This document shows, in pieces, positions 53,791-63,648 of a stretch of DNA of 64,000 bases. This stretch comes from Candidatus Nitrosocosmicus agrestis (GTDB lineage: Archaea; Thermoproteota; Nitrososphaeria; Nitrososphaerales; Nitrososphaeraceae). The stretch spans positions 1 to 64,000 of the forward strand of contig NZ_VUYS01000020.1 of assembly GCF_008389435.1 (NCBI RefSeq), written 5' to 3'. The notes under the pieces are model-generated. The model searched no databases, was not told where the DNA came from, and saw nothing but the letters and a program-made list of their open reading frames with translations. The translations under genes and the position numbers were made by a program. Position 1 is the first letter of the stretch. Each line of letters begins with the position of its first letter.

Positions 53791-55931
53791 CTCTGCCCCA
53801 CTTTGAAGAGATTGATTTCGACGCAATTGAACTGTCTCCCCGAAAACACCTTCCTGGAAGCTTAGACAATAGGTGGGATACACCAGAGGACATACCACAT
53901 CACTCAGTTTATACCTCCACTGATCTCACTGGAGTGACTCACCTTGGTTCGTTACCAGGCATACCTCCATTCGTTCGCGGTCCATATCCTACCATGTATG
54001 TACAAAAACCTTGGACCGTGCGCCAGTATGCTGGTTTCTCGACAGCAGAAGACTCTAATGCGTTCTATCGACGCAATCTCGCCGCAGGACAAATGGGTCT
54101 GTCTATTGCGTTTGACCTCGCTACTCATCGCGGATATGATAGTGACCACCCCCGTGTGGTTGGTGATGTCGGTATGGCCGGGGTGGCTATTGACTCGATC
54201 CTCGATATGCGTATTCTGTTTGATGGGATCCCACTGGACAAGATGAGTGTCTCAATGACGATGAATGGCGCTGTCCTGCCGGTGCTCGCGCTCTATGTGG
54301 TCGCCGCAGAAGAGCAAGGCGTACCGCCTGAAAAGCTTTCAGGCACTATCCAAAATGATATTCTCAAAGAGTATATGGTGCGAAACACTTACATATATCC
54401 TCCCGAGCCATCGATGAAAATCATTGCCGACATATTCGAATTCACTTCTCAGCGAATGCCGAAATTCAACTCGATTTCAATTTCCGGTTATCATATGCAG
54501 GAGGCAGGCGCAACAGCTGATCTCGAGCTCGCATATACCCTCGCCGACGGGCTCGAATACATCCGGACGGGTATCGCAGCGGGTATGAGCGTCGACGCAT
54601 TTGCACCACGACTATCATTCTTTTTTGCAATCGGCATGAATTTTTTCATGGAGGTTGCCAAGCTTAGGGCGGCACGATTACTTTGGTCTGAGATCGTCTC
54701 CAAGTTCGAGCCGAAGAACAACAAGAGCCTGGCGCTGCGCACGCATTGTCAGACTTCAGGCTGGTCATTGACGGCGCAGGACGTTTACAATAACGTCGTT
54801 CGTACTTGCATTGAGGCAATGGCAGCAACACAGGGCCATACACAAAGCCTACACACTAACTCACTTGACGAAGCACTCGCATTGCCCACTGACTTCTCCG
54901 CTCGTATAGCACGCAACACCCAACTTCAACTTCAGATCGAGTCAAACACGACACGTCCAGTTGATCCTTGGGGGGGCAGTTATTACGTTGAGTGGCTTAC
55001 TGACCAGCTCGCACGACGGGCTCGTGTTCATATTGCCGAGATCGAAAAGCTCGGAGGTATGGTTAAAGCGATCGAAGCGGGTATCCCGAAACTACGTATA
55101 GAGGAAGCAGCAGCACGTGCTCAAGCTCGCATTGACAGTGGTCGTCAGAAGATCATTGGTGTGAACTGCTATAGACCTGCTAATGAAGAAATGATCCCAG
55201 TTCTAAAAGTTGACAATGCAGCTGTTCGGAAAACACAGATTGAGCGACTCAAGAAATTACGCGCTGAGCGCGATACAGAAGCTACACAGCGTGCTCTCGA
55301 CGCCCTTACGAAATGCGCTGAGACAGGTACAGGCAACTTGCTTGCACTCGCCATCAACGCAGCACGCGCGCGAGCCTCGGTTGGGGAAATCTCATGGGCC
55401 CTGGAGAAAGTATGGGGACGTCATCAGGCCAACATCCAAGCCATTTCCGGAGTATACAGTGGTGAGATAGGAGAGTCATCCGACGCAATCGGACGGGTGC
55501 GCGATCGCACGCAGAAATTCCTCGAACGCACTGGACGCCGACCTCGTATTCTAATCTCAAAGATGGGGCAGGACGGCCATGACCGTGGTCAAAAGGTGAT
55601 AGCATCTGCGTTCGCTGACCTCGGCTTTGATGTCGATATCGGACCGTTGTTCCAGACTCCGGAAGAAACAGCACGTGCCGCGGTTGAGAACGACGTTCAC
55701 TTGATTGGTGTAAGTTCATTGGCTGCCGGACATATGACACTTGTACCTGCACTGCGCGCAGCACTTACAAGCCTTGGCCGCCCTGATATCCTCGTCGTTG
55801 TTGGCGGCGTGATACCGCCCGACGATTATCCGGCGTTGCGCGAGGCCGGTGCTGTTGAGATCTTCGGACCAGGCACTGTTATCGCCGATGCCGCGATGAA
55901 GTTGCTCGATCGCCTCGAACAACAACTATGA
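53787..55931 (+). CDS. mutB: methylmalonyl-CoA mutase, large subunit
   Basis: The catalytic B12-dependent mutase that interconverts methylmalonyl-CoA and succinyl-CoA, 714 residues. The substrate site [22 protein letters not shown] includes Tyr81 (equivalent to the radical-guiding Tyr of the bacterial enzyme), and [17 protein letters not shown] carries His236. The C-terminal cobalamin domain has D596-G-H598-D-R-G601 (DxHxxG, His ligates cobalt). All marks of a true methylmalonyl-CoA mutase are present, rather than isobutyryl- or ethylmalonyl-CoA relatives. It overlaps mutA and meaB by 4 nt each. Unlike archaeal mutases, catalytic and B12 domains are fused. Confidence 0.95.
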   Translation: MTLPHFEEIDFDAIELSPRKHLPGSLDNRWDTPEDIPHHSVYTSTDLTGVTHLGSLPGIPPFVRGPYPTMYVQKPWTVRQYAGFSTAEDSNAFYRRNLAAGQMGLSIAFDLATHRGYDSDHPRVVGDVGMAGVAIDSILDMRILFDGIPLDKMSVSMTMNGAVLPVLALYVVAAEEQGVPPEKLSGTIQNDILKEYMVRNTYIYPPEPSMKIIADIFEFTSQRMPKFNSISISGYHMQEAGATADLELAYTLADGLEYIRTGIAAGMSVDAFAPRLSFFFAIGMNFFMEVAKLRAARLLWSEIVSKFEPKNNKSLALRTHCQTSGWSLTAQDVYNNVVRTCIEAMAATQGHTQSLHTNSLDEALALPTDFSARIARNTQLQLQIESNTTRPVDPWGGSYYVEWLTDQLARRARVHIAEIEKLGGMVKAIEAGIPKLRIEEAAARAQARIDSGRQKIIGVNCYRPANEEMIPVLKVDNAAVRKTQIERLKKLRAERDTEATQRALDALTKCAETGTGNLLALAINAARARASVGEISWALEKVWGRHQANIQAISGVYSGEIGESSDAIGRVRDRTQKFLERTGRRPRILISKMGQDGHDRGQKVIASAFADLGFDVDIGPLFQTPEETARAAVENDVHLIGVSSLAAGHMTLVPALRAALTSLGRPDILVVVGGVIPPDDYPALREAGAVEIFGPGTVIADAAMKLLDRLEQQL

Positions 55932-56929
55932 CATCTAGACCGCCTCGTCTTACTGTTGAGGCATATGAGCGCGGTATCATTAATGGTGACCTCGGCACGC
56001 TCGCACGAGCAGTCACACTTATCGAGAGCCGTTCTAATGAGGATCGACAAATAGCCCATAACCTCTTACAAAGGCTTTTGCCCTATACTGGTCGTGCTCA
56101 TCGCATTGGTATCACAGGTGTCCCTGGTGTGGGTAAGAGCACATTTATCGACAACCTGGGCATGCGATTGCTGAATGCTGGTCATCGTGTAGCAGTTCTT
56201 GCTATCGATCCCACGAGCCATATTTCAGGAGGGTCGATTCTCGGTGACAAGACACGTATGCAACGCCTTTCCCTGGATCCGCGAGCGTTTGTACGTCCAT
56301 CGCCGAGCGGATTATCACCTGGAGGCGTAGCACGCCGCACACGGGAGACAATGCTACTATGTGAAGCGGCAGGTTATGATATAGTCCTTGTCGAAACTGT
56401 AGGTGTTGGGCAGGGTGAGACTGCTGTCGCTGACATGGTCGACTTCTTTCTTGTCCTCGTGTTGCCTGGCTCAGGCGACGAGTTGCAAGGAATAAAGAAG
56501 GGTGTATTTGAGCTAGCCGATATGCTTGTTGTTAACAAAGCTGATGGTGTAGGCGAACGCCAGGCTAGGGTTGCGCTAGCGGAACTGAATGCAGCATTAC
56601 GCTACCTTCCACGTAAGCGTGCAATCTGGCAACCTCGCGCTCTGGCTGCGTCAGGTCTAATGGGTAAAGGTCTCGACGAACTTTGGGCCGTGATTGAGGA
56701 GCACCGCCATCTGCTTACATCGACCGGAGAGCTTGCTGCGTTACGTGCAACACAGCAGCGTACGTGGCTGTGGACATTAATCCGTGAGCGTCTTGAAGAT
56801 GCATTTCGCAATCACCCCGGTGTCGCAGCCTCTCTTCCCCACTTAGAACATGCTGTAGAAACCGGAACATTAACATCCAGTGCTGCCGCGGATAAGTTAC
56901 TTGCGATTTTCAGATGTCAAAAATGCTGA
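55928..56929 (+). CDS. meaB: MeaB/ArgK-type G3E GTPase (mutase chaperone)
   Basis: A P-loop GTPase that loads and protects cobalamin in the mutase, 333 residues. Walker A is G64-V-P-G-V-G-K-S-T, followed by [44 protein letters not shown] and the base-specificity motif NKADG. The start codon overlaps the mutB stop (ATGA). It has the same high-GC composition as the mutase genes, so the three arrived as a unit. The C-terminus RCQKC is slightly unusual. Confidence 0.93.
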   Translation: MTSRPPRLTVEAYERGIINGDLGTLARAVTLIESRSNEDRQIAHNLLQRLLPYTGRAHRIGITGVPGVGKSTFIDNLGMRLLNAGHRVAVLAIDPTSHISGGSILGDKTRMQRLSLDPRAFVRPSPSGLSPGGVARRTRETMLLCEAAGYDIVLVETVGVGQGETAVADMVDFFLVLVLPGSGDELQGIKKGVFELADMLVVNKADGVGERQARVALAELNAALRYLPRKRAIWQPRALAASGLMGKGLDELWAVIEEHRHLLTSTGELAALRATQQRTWLWTLIRERLEDAFRNHPGVAASLPHLEHAVETGTLTSSAAADKLLAIFRCQKC

Positions 56930-57685
56930 TGTTGTTGGAATTGCTTACAGAATCAATTATTTCCCCGATAAATCATCTTTACCAGAACTTTCAGTCCGCA
57001 TCCCGTCAGGCTAAAATACAATTGCAATAATAATGCATAATTAGGGCTTTTTGACTTTCTTGAACACTAATTCGGTAAGTGTGTGATCTGTAAATTTCTC
57101 GAATAATCAGAACCAATCCTGCAGGTCTCCCCGAGTGCTTAATGTTTTAATCCTTGTAGAACAGGTATGGGGCATTATAACAGTTGGTAAAATGCAAAAC
57201 TCTTTTTTTGTAAATAAATAAGTTAGAAAAAAAATATCATTCCTATCTTTACTCCTGTTTTTGATATTGAAATGAGCATGATCAAAATTTGCGCATTTTT
57301 TGCCATTATTACCGTATCAAAATTAAAGGATATTATCTCAAATCCATCGAAAATTAACCTTGCAAAACCTAGATGACTTATAATATTTTTTGTTACTATA
57401 ATAAAAGATGTTATAACCTGACGTGATGGTTGTAAACTAAGATTTTTCCATTTAAGGAGAAAAAAATGGTATGGTCATTAATACCATTAATTTCCTTGTT
57501 GTCTTTCTTAGATTGTGTTTGTATAAATCTTCAAAATTTCAAAACTATTAGGAGTTTCAACTTCAATATTTCAATTTTTGAAGTCGATGCAACAATAACA
57601 AGTTCATCTGTATCCGAGATTTTATTAGTGACGTGTCATAGGAACAAGTTGTTTTCTTCAAATTAAACCATTCTATTAACGTGTT
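56930..57685. other. intergenic after the mutase island
   Basis: About 750 bp that returns to AT-rich composition within about 80 bp. A + strand frame at 57466-57666 (66 codons) has an AAGGAGAAAAAAATG start that looks like a ribosome binding site, but its content (Ser, Leu, Ile, Asn, no motif) is doubtful. No repeat or integrase was seen at the island edge. Confidence 0.4.
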
Positions 57686-58483
57686 TCAAGGCTTCCCGAT
57701 AACACCTTGCTCATATTTTAAGAAAAGATCGTCACTCTCCCTTCGTATGATTTGGGTTATACTTACTTTGGAATAATCGTCCGAAACGCAGGATTTATAA
57801 TTATAACCTCTTAGGATTGCAACAGGAATGCCAGAAACTTTTCCCATAACAAGTTCGGCGGCGCTGGCTATCTCGTCGGCAATAGCAATCTCAGTAACCT
57901 TGAGCTCTTTGCCAAAAGCATCATTTGTTCCAATATAGCTTCTTAGTGCAGGTATACCCGCTACCCCAATAGCAACATTGGTTTGGCCAATTCTAAACGG
58001 CCGCCCAAAAGTATCACTAATAATAACCGAGACTTTTTTTGAACTTAATTCAAGAAGAGATTTTTGTATGATCTTCGCGCTTTCATCAGGTTCTTTTGGC
58101 AACAACAAGACCTCACTAGCATCCTCAGACACATTGCTTTGATCTATACCTGCATTTGCACATATAAAACCATGTTTGGTTTGAACGATTAGATGCTTCC
58201 TAGTGAGCTTTACTATCTTATTTGACTCATTTAATATCAGTTGGATTAATCTAGGATCCTTAGAATGAATTTTTGAAATATCAATTGCAGATTGGGATGG
58301 CACTACGGTTTCAAGATGGACTATCCTGTTCTCAGATTTTGACACTATTTTTTGTGCTACAACAATTATATCGTTTTCTATAAAATCTTGTCCAGCTTTT
58401 TTAACATATTTGAATATTATATCAGCTAAATTTTGCCCTGGCTGAATCTGAACATCTATGTGAATCGGGATAATGGTAATCAA
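57686..58483 (-). CDS. cofE: coenzyme F420-0:L-glutamate ligase
   Basis: Adds glutamates to F420-0, finishing the deazaflavin cofactor used by many archaeal oxidoreductases. 265 residues: ITIIPIHIDVQIQPGQNLADI, VVAQKIVSKSENR, KHGFICANAGIDQSN, VSVIISDTFGRPFRIGQTNVAIGVAG, EIASAAELVMGKVSGIPVAILRG. The start is TTG; no ATG precedes the conserved beginning. It lies 21 bp downstream of the HAD gene on the same strand. Confidence 0.92.
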   Translation of the reverse strand: MITIIPIHIDVQIQPGQNLADIIFKYVKKAGQDFIENDIIVVAQKIVSKSENRIVHLETVVPSQSAIDISKIHSKDPRLIQLILNESNKIVKLTRKHLIVQTKHGFICANAGIDQSNVSEDASEVLLLPKEPDESAKIIQKSLLELSSKKVSVIISDTFGRPFRIGQTNVAIGVAGIPALRSYIGTNDAFGKELKVTEIAIADEIASAAELVMGKVSGIPVAILRGYNYKSCVSDDYSKVSITQIIRRESDDLFLKYEQGVIGKP

Positions 58484-58504
58484 AAAAAGACAGAGCCTTA
58501 TTGA

Positions 58505-59152
58505 CTAATGAGGGTTTAATCTAATTTTGAACTTCTCTTTTATTATAGGAATTACCAGAGAAAGATCCTTCTCATCTATCGTCACATTTGCTTTATTACG
58601 GATTATATCAACAGGACAAAATCCAATTGTAAATGAAGATAAAGCGAATAGTTTCAAATCATTGGCCCCGTCAACTATGACCACTGTTTCCTCGGGAGAA
58701 AAATCATTTTCCTCAACGAACTTTTTGACTGAAGCAGATTTGTCAGAAGTTACGTTAATTACAACATCATTCAATTTGCCATTAACAAATACCAAGTCAT
58801 TTGAAAAAATCTTATCAATCTGAAGTTCTGTATGTAATCGATCAGTGATAATATTAAAACCGCCAGATACTGCCACAAGTGTTGCCCCATGATTTTTCAA
58901 AAATGAGCATAATTCTTTTGCTCCTGGCATAATTTCCAAGTTCTGTGCTATCTTATTTGCATCATCATATTGGATGCCTCTCAACGCATGAACTCTCTCC
59001 TTTAAGCCCTCCTCCCAATTGATTTCACCTCTGATACCTTTATTGGTAATGTCCCAAATTTCGGCTTCCTTTTCTGGTCCTAAGAGTTTAGCCAAAACGG
59101 GCAAATATTCTGCATTTAATAAAACTCCTTCGACATCAAATATAACAAGCAT
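58505..59152 (-). CDS. HAD phosphatase, phosphoserine-phosphatase-like
   Basis: A 215-residue HAD hydrolase of the SerB type. Motif I reads D6-V-E8-G-V, where phosphoserine phosphatases have D-x-D-G-T, so the acid/base Asp is Glu and the Thr is Val. Motif II is VAVSGGFN, the Lys is in KSASVKKFVEEN, and motif III is VIVDGANDLKLF. It probably still binds Mg2+, but the changed motif I may alter activity or substrate. The longer frame begins with TTG at 59164; ATG 59152 is preferred. The cysteine-synthase locus is divergent nearby, which fits an O-phosphoserine link. Confidence 0.85.
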   Translation of the reverse strand: MLVIFDVEGVLLNAEYLPVLAKLLGPEKEAEIWDITNKGIRGEINWEEGLKERVHALRGIQYDDANKIAQNLEIMPGAKELCSFLKNHGATLVAVSGGFNIITDRLHTELQIDKIFSNDLVFVNGKLNDVVINVTSDKSASVKKFVEENDFSPEETVVIVDGANDLKLFALSSFTIGFCPVDIIRNKANVTIDEKDLSLVIPIIKEKFKIRLNPH

Positions 59153-59440
59153 TATCCAAATCAAACTCCTTATTCATACATAATATTAACATATTGAGGA
59201 GAAATATCTATCTACCTAAGGGAAAATTAATAAAAAAGAATTCATTCAGGAATTATATAAATAGGAATCTACAATAAAAAAACGTGAACATTACCATCTA
59301 ATTAATCTTTGAGTAAATACTACTAAATTCACGCACTAAAGATCCAGTATTACATTTTTTACCATTCATATCAACGATAGAAATTGTCAAGTTCATCCCT
59401 GTAAAAACATTTAATTAAGTACAATTTCCTTTATATATAC

Positions 59441-59698
59441 ATGTCCTCCAATTCTGAAGATACACAAAAATCAACTATGAAAACGATTGATGTAAGAGGT
59501 TTGTATTGTCCAGAGCCGGTTTTCAGGACAAAAATTGAAATTGAAAAAATGTCAAAAGGTGATACTTTGAGAGTTGTATCAGATGATCCAGACTCGGAAG
59601 AAGATATTTCAAGATGGGTCAACAGAAATGGTCATGAATTAGTTTCATTAAATAAAACAGAAAAGGATTTAGAATTTACGATTAAGAAGGCAAAGTAA
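59441..59698 (+). CDS. TusA-like sulfurtransferase
   Basis: A small sulfur carrier of 85 residues. The family motif is TIDVRGLYC23PEPVFRTKIEIE, with Cys23 as the persulfide site, and the fold ends ISRWVNRNGHELVSLNKTEKDLEF. It is likely to hand sulfur to cofactor or cysteine pathways. It is followed by only one base by the cysteine synthase gene, so the two are one operon. Confidence 0.9.
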   Translation: MSSNSEDTQKSTMKTIDVRGLYCPEPVFRTKIEIEKMSKGDTLRVVSDDPDSEEDISRWVNRNGHELVSLNKTEKDLEFTIKKAK

Positions 59699-59699
59699 C

Positions 59700-60716
59700 A
59701 TGACTACATCAACAGTTTATCCTAACTCAGCCAGTGTAATTGAAAGGATTGGTAATACTCCAGTAATAGAGTTAAAATCTTTTTCTACTTCAAATGTCAA
59801 AATGTATGCAAAACTTGAATGGTATAACCCATTTGGATCAGTCAAAGATAGAGCAGCGTTTTGGATGATTAAAAATGCCGAAAAACAAGAAATCTTAAAA
59901 AAAGACAAGAGTATTATTATCGAACCTACGTCAGGTAACACCGGTATAGCCTTAGCTGGGATTGCATCCCATCTCGGCTACAAAGTTGAAATCGTGATAC
60001 CAGAAAAAGTAAGTAAAGAAACAAAAGATATTTTAAGAAAGCTTGGTGCTGTGCTACATGAAACATCCGATGATTTATGTCCAAGGGTTGGAGCAGGAAC
60101 AGATCAGAGTATTGCATTAGCCTATGCAATTTCTAAACCTCGTCCCGATGTTTATTATATGCCTAATCAATATGAAAACGATTCGAATTTTGCAGCACAT
60201 TATGAGAGTACGGGTCCTGAAATATGGAGTCAAACGAAAGGCAAGATTACACACTTTTTTACAGGCTGTGGTACGGGAGGGACAATCACCGGAACTGGCA
60301 AATATCTTAAGGAAAAAAACAGTAATCTTCGCATTGTTGCAATTCAAGCACAAAAAAACCATTTACTGCAAGGCTTAAGAAATTTTGAGGAATCTGCTAA
60401 ACCAGAACTATTCTTGAGAAGAGAAAGTGTAGTAGATGAATGGTATACCGCTACCAATGAAAAATCTTTTAGAATGGTAAAAGATATAGCTAGTCATGAG
60501 AAATTACTTGTAGGTCCTTCATCCGGTTCTGTACTTGCAAGTATGGTTGATTTGGCCAAAGAAAACACAAAAAAAGATCAGGTATTTGTTGGCATATTTG
60601 CGGATGATGGAAGAAAATTCAAAAGCTTGTACAAAGAGATAGGCATATTCACTGAGGACGAATTCGATAAATATGTCGACGCTCGAAATCATCTACCAGA
60701 GCTTGCTTATGAGTAG
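59700..60716 (+). CDS. cysteine synthase (PLP fold II)
   Basis: Makes cysteine from an activated serine and sulfide, 338 residues. PLP-Lys49 is in NPFGSVKDRAAF, the substrate loop is PTSGNTGIA, and the phosphate cup is GCGTGGTITGTG. An O-acetylserine, O-phosphoserine or cystathionine beta-synthase type role is possible; the phosphoserine-phosphatase-like gene next door suggests O-phosphoserine chemistry. Directly coupled to the TusA gene. Confidence 0.9.
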   Translation: MTTSTVYPNSASVIERIGNTPVIELKSFSTSNVKMYAKLEWYNPFGSVKDRAAFWMIKNAEKQEILKKDKSIIIEPTSGNTGIALAGIASHLGYKVEIVIPEKVSKETKDILRKLGAVLHETSDDLCPRVGAGTDQSIALAYAISKPRPDVYYMPNQYENDSNFAAHYESTGPEIWSQTKGKITHFFTGCGTGGTITGTGKYLKEKNSNLRIVAIQAQKNHLLQGLRNFEESAKPELFLRRESVVDEWYTATNEKSFRMVKDIASHEKLLVGPSSGSVLASMVDLAKENTKKDQVFVGIFADDGRKFKSLYKEIGIFTEDEFDKYVDARNHLPELAYE

Positions 60717-60767
60717 CAAGTTATTGGTAATATCAAAACAGAAATCAATAAAAAAAGAAGATAGTTT

Positions 60768-61838
60768 TTAAGGTTTGACTTTTCTTTCTGATAACCATCT
60801 TTCAATATCGAGTGCAGCCATACATCCAAAACCTGCTGCAGTTATGGCTTGTCTGTACCTATGATCGTGAACATCTCCAGCAGCAAATACACCCTCGATA
60901 TTTGTCCTAGTATTACCATAGACTTTGATGTATCCTTTGTCATCAAGATCTACTTTGTTTCTAAAGACGGAGGTATTAGGCTCATGTCCTATAGCTACGA
61001 ATAAACCTCCCGATTCTATGGTCCTTACTTCACCAGTTTTGAGATTCTTTAATGTAAGCATTGATACTTTGTTGTCCCCCTTAATATCTACCACTGCCGA
61101 ATTCCAGATGAACTCTATTTTTTCATTTTCAAAAGCTCTTTCCTGGAGTATCTTACTAGCCCTTAATACATCTCTTCTATGGACAATCTTCACCGATTTG
61201 CCAAACTTTGTTAGAAACGTTGCCTCTTCTAAAGCTGTATCTCCCCCCCCTACCACTACAATGTCCTGATTTCTAAAAAAAGGGCCATCACAAGTAGCAC
61301 AGTAAGATACACCTTTTCCTGAAAAATTCATCTCACTAGGTATACCCAGTTTTCTTGGTGAGGCACCAGTAGATATCAGCACACTATCAGCGGTGGCCGT
61401 GAGTGAACCCGCAATTATCTTGAAAGGGCGGTTCTCGAAATTCACTTCTGTTACTTCATCAATAACTATCTTAGTCCCAAATCGTTCAGATTGCTGTTGC
61501 ATGTTCATCATTAATTCGGGACCAGTAATACCACTAGGGAACCCAGGATAATTTTCAACTTCTGTCGTAGTCATCAATTGACCACCGGGCAAGGTTCCTG
61601 AAATAATTAAAGTCTTAAGTTTGGCTCTCGATGTATAAATCGAAGCTGTATATCCTGCTGGACCAGAACCAATTATTATGACGTCATAATGGTTTCCAGT
61701 ATAATCCTCAAGTTTAGAATCAATATCATTACGACCGGATTCATTGGCCAGATTATTCAATATATATTGAGGTATCACAATTTCATTTATTAATGTATTA
61801 GGAAAATTTCTATTCCATTGCATTACGATAATTCTCAT
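60768..61838 (-). CDS. trxB: thioredoxin reductase
   Basis: An NADPH-dependent flavoprotein that reduces thioredoxin, 356 residues. FAD motif IIIGSGPAGYTASIYTSRA, redox pair C-A-T-C in SYCATCDGPFF, NAD(P)H motif VVGGGDTALEEA, and the final FAD segment GVFAAGDVHDHRYRQAITAAGFGC. The N-terminus has an extra ~50 residues before the first motif, longer than usual. It is convergent with the cysteine synthase gene. Confidence 0.94.
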   Translation of the reverse strand: MRIIVMQWNRNFPNTLINEIVIPQYILNNLANESGRNDIDSKLEDYTGNHYDVIIIGSGPAGYTASIYTSRAKLKTLIISGTLPGGQLMTTTEVENYPGFPSGITGPELMMNMQQQSERFGTKIVIDEVTEVNFENRPFKIIAGSLTATADSVLISTGASPRKLGIPSEMNFSGKGVSYCATCDGPFFRNQDIVVVGGGDTALEEATFLTKFGKSVKIVHRRDVLRASKILQERAFENEKIEFIWNSAVVDIKGDNKVSMLTLKNLKTGEVRTIESGGLFVAIGHEPNTSVFRNKVDLDDKGYIKVYGNTRTNIEGVFAAGDVHDHRYRQAITAAGFGCMAALDIERWLSERKVKP

Positions 61839-61903
61839 TCTAACAAATAACTAATACAAATTTTATTATATTCTCTAATATTAAGAATAAAAAGACAATT
61901 CTT

Positions 61904-62920
61904 ATGAGGATTATAGTTTGCGGGATGGGTGTAGTAGGTCAAAGCTTTCTGAAACTATTAATTTCAAGTGCTGGTAATTTATATAAAAATTATGGAATCA
62001 AACCTAGGGTAGTAGCTTGTATAGATAGTAAGGGTATTGCATATTCACCTACAGGCTTGGATATTAATGAAATACTAGCAATTAAACAAGAAGATGGAAA
62101 CCTAAGCAGGTATAAGAGTAGCCTTCTCAATTCGGATAATCCAATTGAAGATATTGATGCAGAGGTTTTCTTGGAATTGACTCCAACCAATCTATCAACC
62201 GCCGAACCAGGGCTTTCCCACATAATTGCCGCGCTTCGATCAAAGAAGAACGTAATAACAGTTAACAAAGGCCCATTAGCATTATCATTTTCATCATTAA
62301 TCGAGCTCTCCGAGTACAATAATGCGATGTTTCGGTTTAGCGGAACGGTTGGCGGCGGTACTCCTGTTTTAGAATTTGCCAAACATTGTTTAAAGGGTGA
62401 CAAAATTACTTCATTTGAAGGAATCCTGAACGGGACGACAAACTATATCCTGTCCAGAATGGCAGATGGATTACCTTTTGCAGAAGCACTTTTAGATGCG
62501 AAAAACAAAGGTTATGCAGAAACCAATCCTTCATTAGACATAGATGGGGATGATGCAGCTGCTAAACTAGTCATTATGGCAAATTGGATTATGGGTTACA
62601 AGGTTACTCTAAAAGATGTGGATAAAACCGGAATTACAGATATCGATCCGGAGGAATTCATAAAGGCGGCAAAAGAAAAGAAAGCGATAAAACTAATAGC
62701 AAAGTGTAATAATAAGGAATTATTTGTAAAACCGATTGCAATTCAGAAGGATGACCCTATTTATGTAAATGGCACTTTAAATGCAGTTACCTTTAAATCA
62801 GAACATTCAGGCGAGCAGACTATTATTGGTAAGGGGGCAGGCGGTATGGAAACAGCGAGTTCCATTTTGCGAGATCTAATAGAAATCAAACAAAGCATGT
62901 TAAATTATAGAACAGTATGA
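61904..62920 (+). CDS. hom: homoserine dehydrogenase
   Basis: Reduces aspartate semialdehyde to homoserine on the way to threonine and methionine, 338 residues. NAD(P) motif CGMGVVGQSFLKLL, catalytic region VNKGPLALSFSSLIELSE, FSGTVGGGTPVLEF, GILNGTTNYILSRM, KGYAETNPSLDIDGDDAAAKLVIMAN. No fused kinase or ACT domain. It is divergent from trxB with 65 bp between. Confidence 0.94.
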   Translation: MRIIVCGMGVVGQSFLKLLISSAGNLYKNYGIKPRVVACIDSKGIAYSPTGLDINEILAIKQEDGNLSRYKSSLLNSDNPIEDIDAEVFLELTPTNLSTAEPGLSHIIAALRSKKNVITVNKGPLALSFSSLIELSEYNNAMFRFSGTVGGGTPVLEFAKHCLKGDKITSFEGILNGTTNYILSRMADGLPFAEALLDAKNKGYAETNPSLDIDGDDAAAKLVIMANWIMGYKVTLKDVDKTGITDIDPEEFIKAAKEKKAIKLIAKCNNKELFVKPIAIQKDDPIYVNGTLNAVTFKSEHSGEQTIIGKGAGGMETASSILRDLIEIKQSMLNYRTV

Positions 62921-62997
62921 AGGAACAAAATTTGAATTAAATTGTCCGTAAGTAATAATAAAGAATTATAAGAACAAGTAGAAAATACACTTACTAT

Positions 62998-63648
62998 ATG
63001 TATAGCGGAGAGCTAGAGGTCCAGGCAAAAAGAAAGACAATTGCCATTTTGCAAGATGAAACCAACAAGATTCTTAATTTATCCAGGGAACTTGCAGTTA
63101 TGACCGAAGCTATATTTGAAGGAAACCAATCAAGGATAAAGGAATCATTTGATCATATGAATGAGATCGAAAAGGAGATCGTCATTCTAAGAAAACAGAT
63201 AACAAGAGAAGTTATAGCAATAGGAAGTCTGATGACTTACAGAGAAGATTTGCTAAGAACTGCTTATTTTATTGATGAAATAGCGGGTTTTATTGGCGGA
63301 ATTTCCTTTAGATTGGCTAACATCAATCCACAGGTGATTAAAGAAAAATTTGAGGAAGACATGAAAAGTATGGTTGATATCATTATAGATGTAATTTTCA
63401 AAATCAATGAAATGTCCAGAACCCTCACGATAAAACCTGAAAATACCATAGAATTGGCTGTAGAAGTCCAAAGAATTGAAAATGAAGTTGATAAAAAGTA
63501 CAGAGATATGACTATTAAAGCATTGAATTATCTACAAACTCCTAAGGATTTGATACTTTTTAAAGACACCATAGAAGGCATTGAAGGAATGGTTGACAAA
63601 TGCCAACAAGCTTCCAATTCTTTCACAATACTGGCTTTAAGTATTTGA
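62998..63648 (+). CDS. DUF47/PhoU-like protein
   Basis: A 216-residue all-helical protein of the DUF47 family, which resembles PhoU and often accompanies PitA phosphate transporters. It has long charged helices with metal-ligand-rich stretches (HMNEIEKEIVILRKQ, AYFIDEIAGF, EVQRIENEVDKKYRDM). The stop overlaps the TTG start of endA by 4 nt. No transporter gene is seen in the window. Confidence 0.82.
   Translation: MYSGELEVQAKRKTIAILQDETNKILNLSRELAVMTEAIFEGNQSRIKESFDHMNEIEKEIVILRKQITREVIAIGSLMTYREDLLRTAYFIDEIAGFIGGISFRLANINPQVIKEKFEEDMKSMVDIIIDVIFKINEMSRTLTIKPENTIELAVEVQRIENEVDKKYRDMTIKALNYLQTPKDLILFKDTIEGIEGMVDKCQQASNSFTILALSI

Noticed and set aside
52099-55931. Mutase as the native enzyme of the hydroxypropionate/hydroxybutyrate cycle
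   Set aside because: The native archaeal enzyme is split into catalytic and B12 chains; this one has the bacterial arrangement and foreign composition.
52074-56059. Many long antisense and alternative-frame open frames within the mutase island
   Set aside because: High GC content lowers stop-codon frequency. All overlap the well-supported mutA, mutB and meaB genes and show no motifs.
57466-57666. 66-codon frame behind an AAGGAG site
   Set aside because: The ribosome-site match is attractive but the peptide looks like translated noise; not enough to call a gene.
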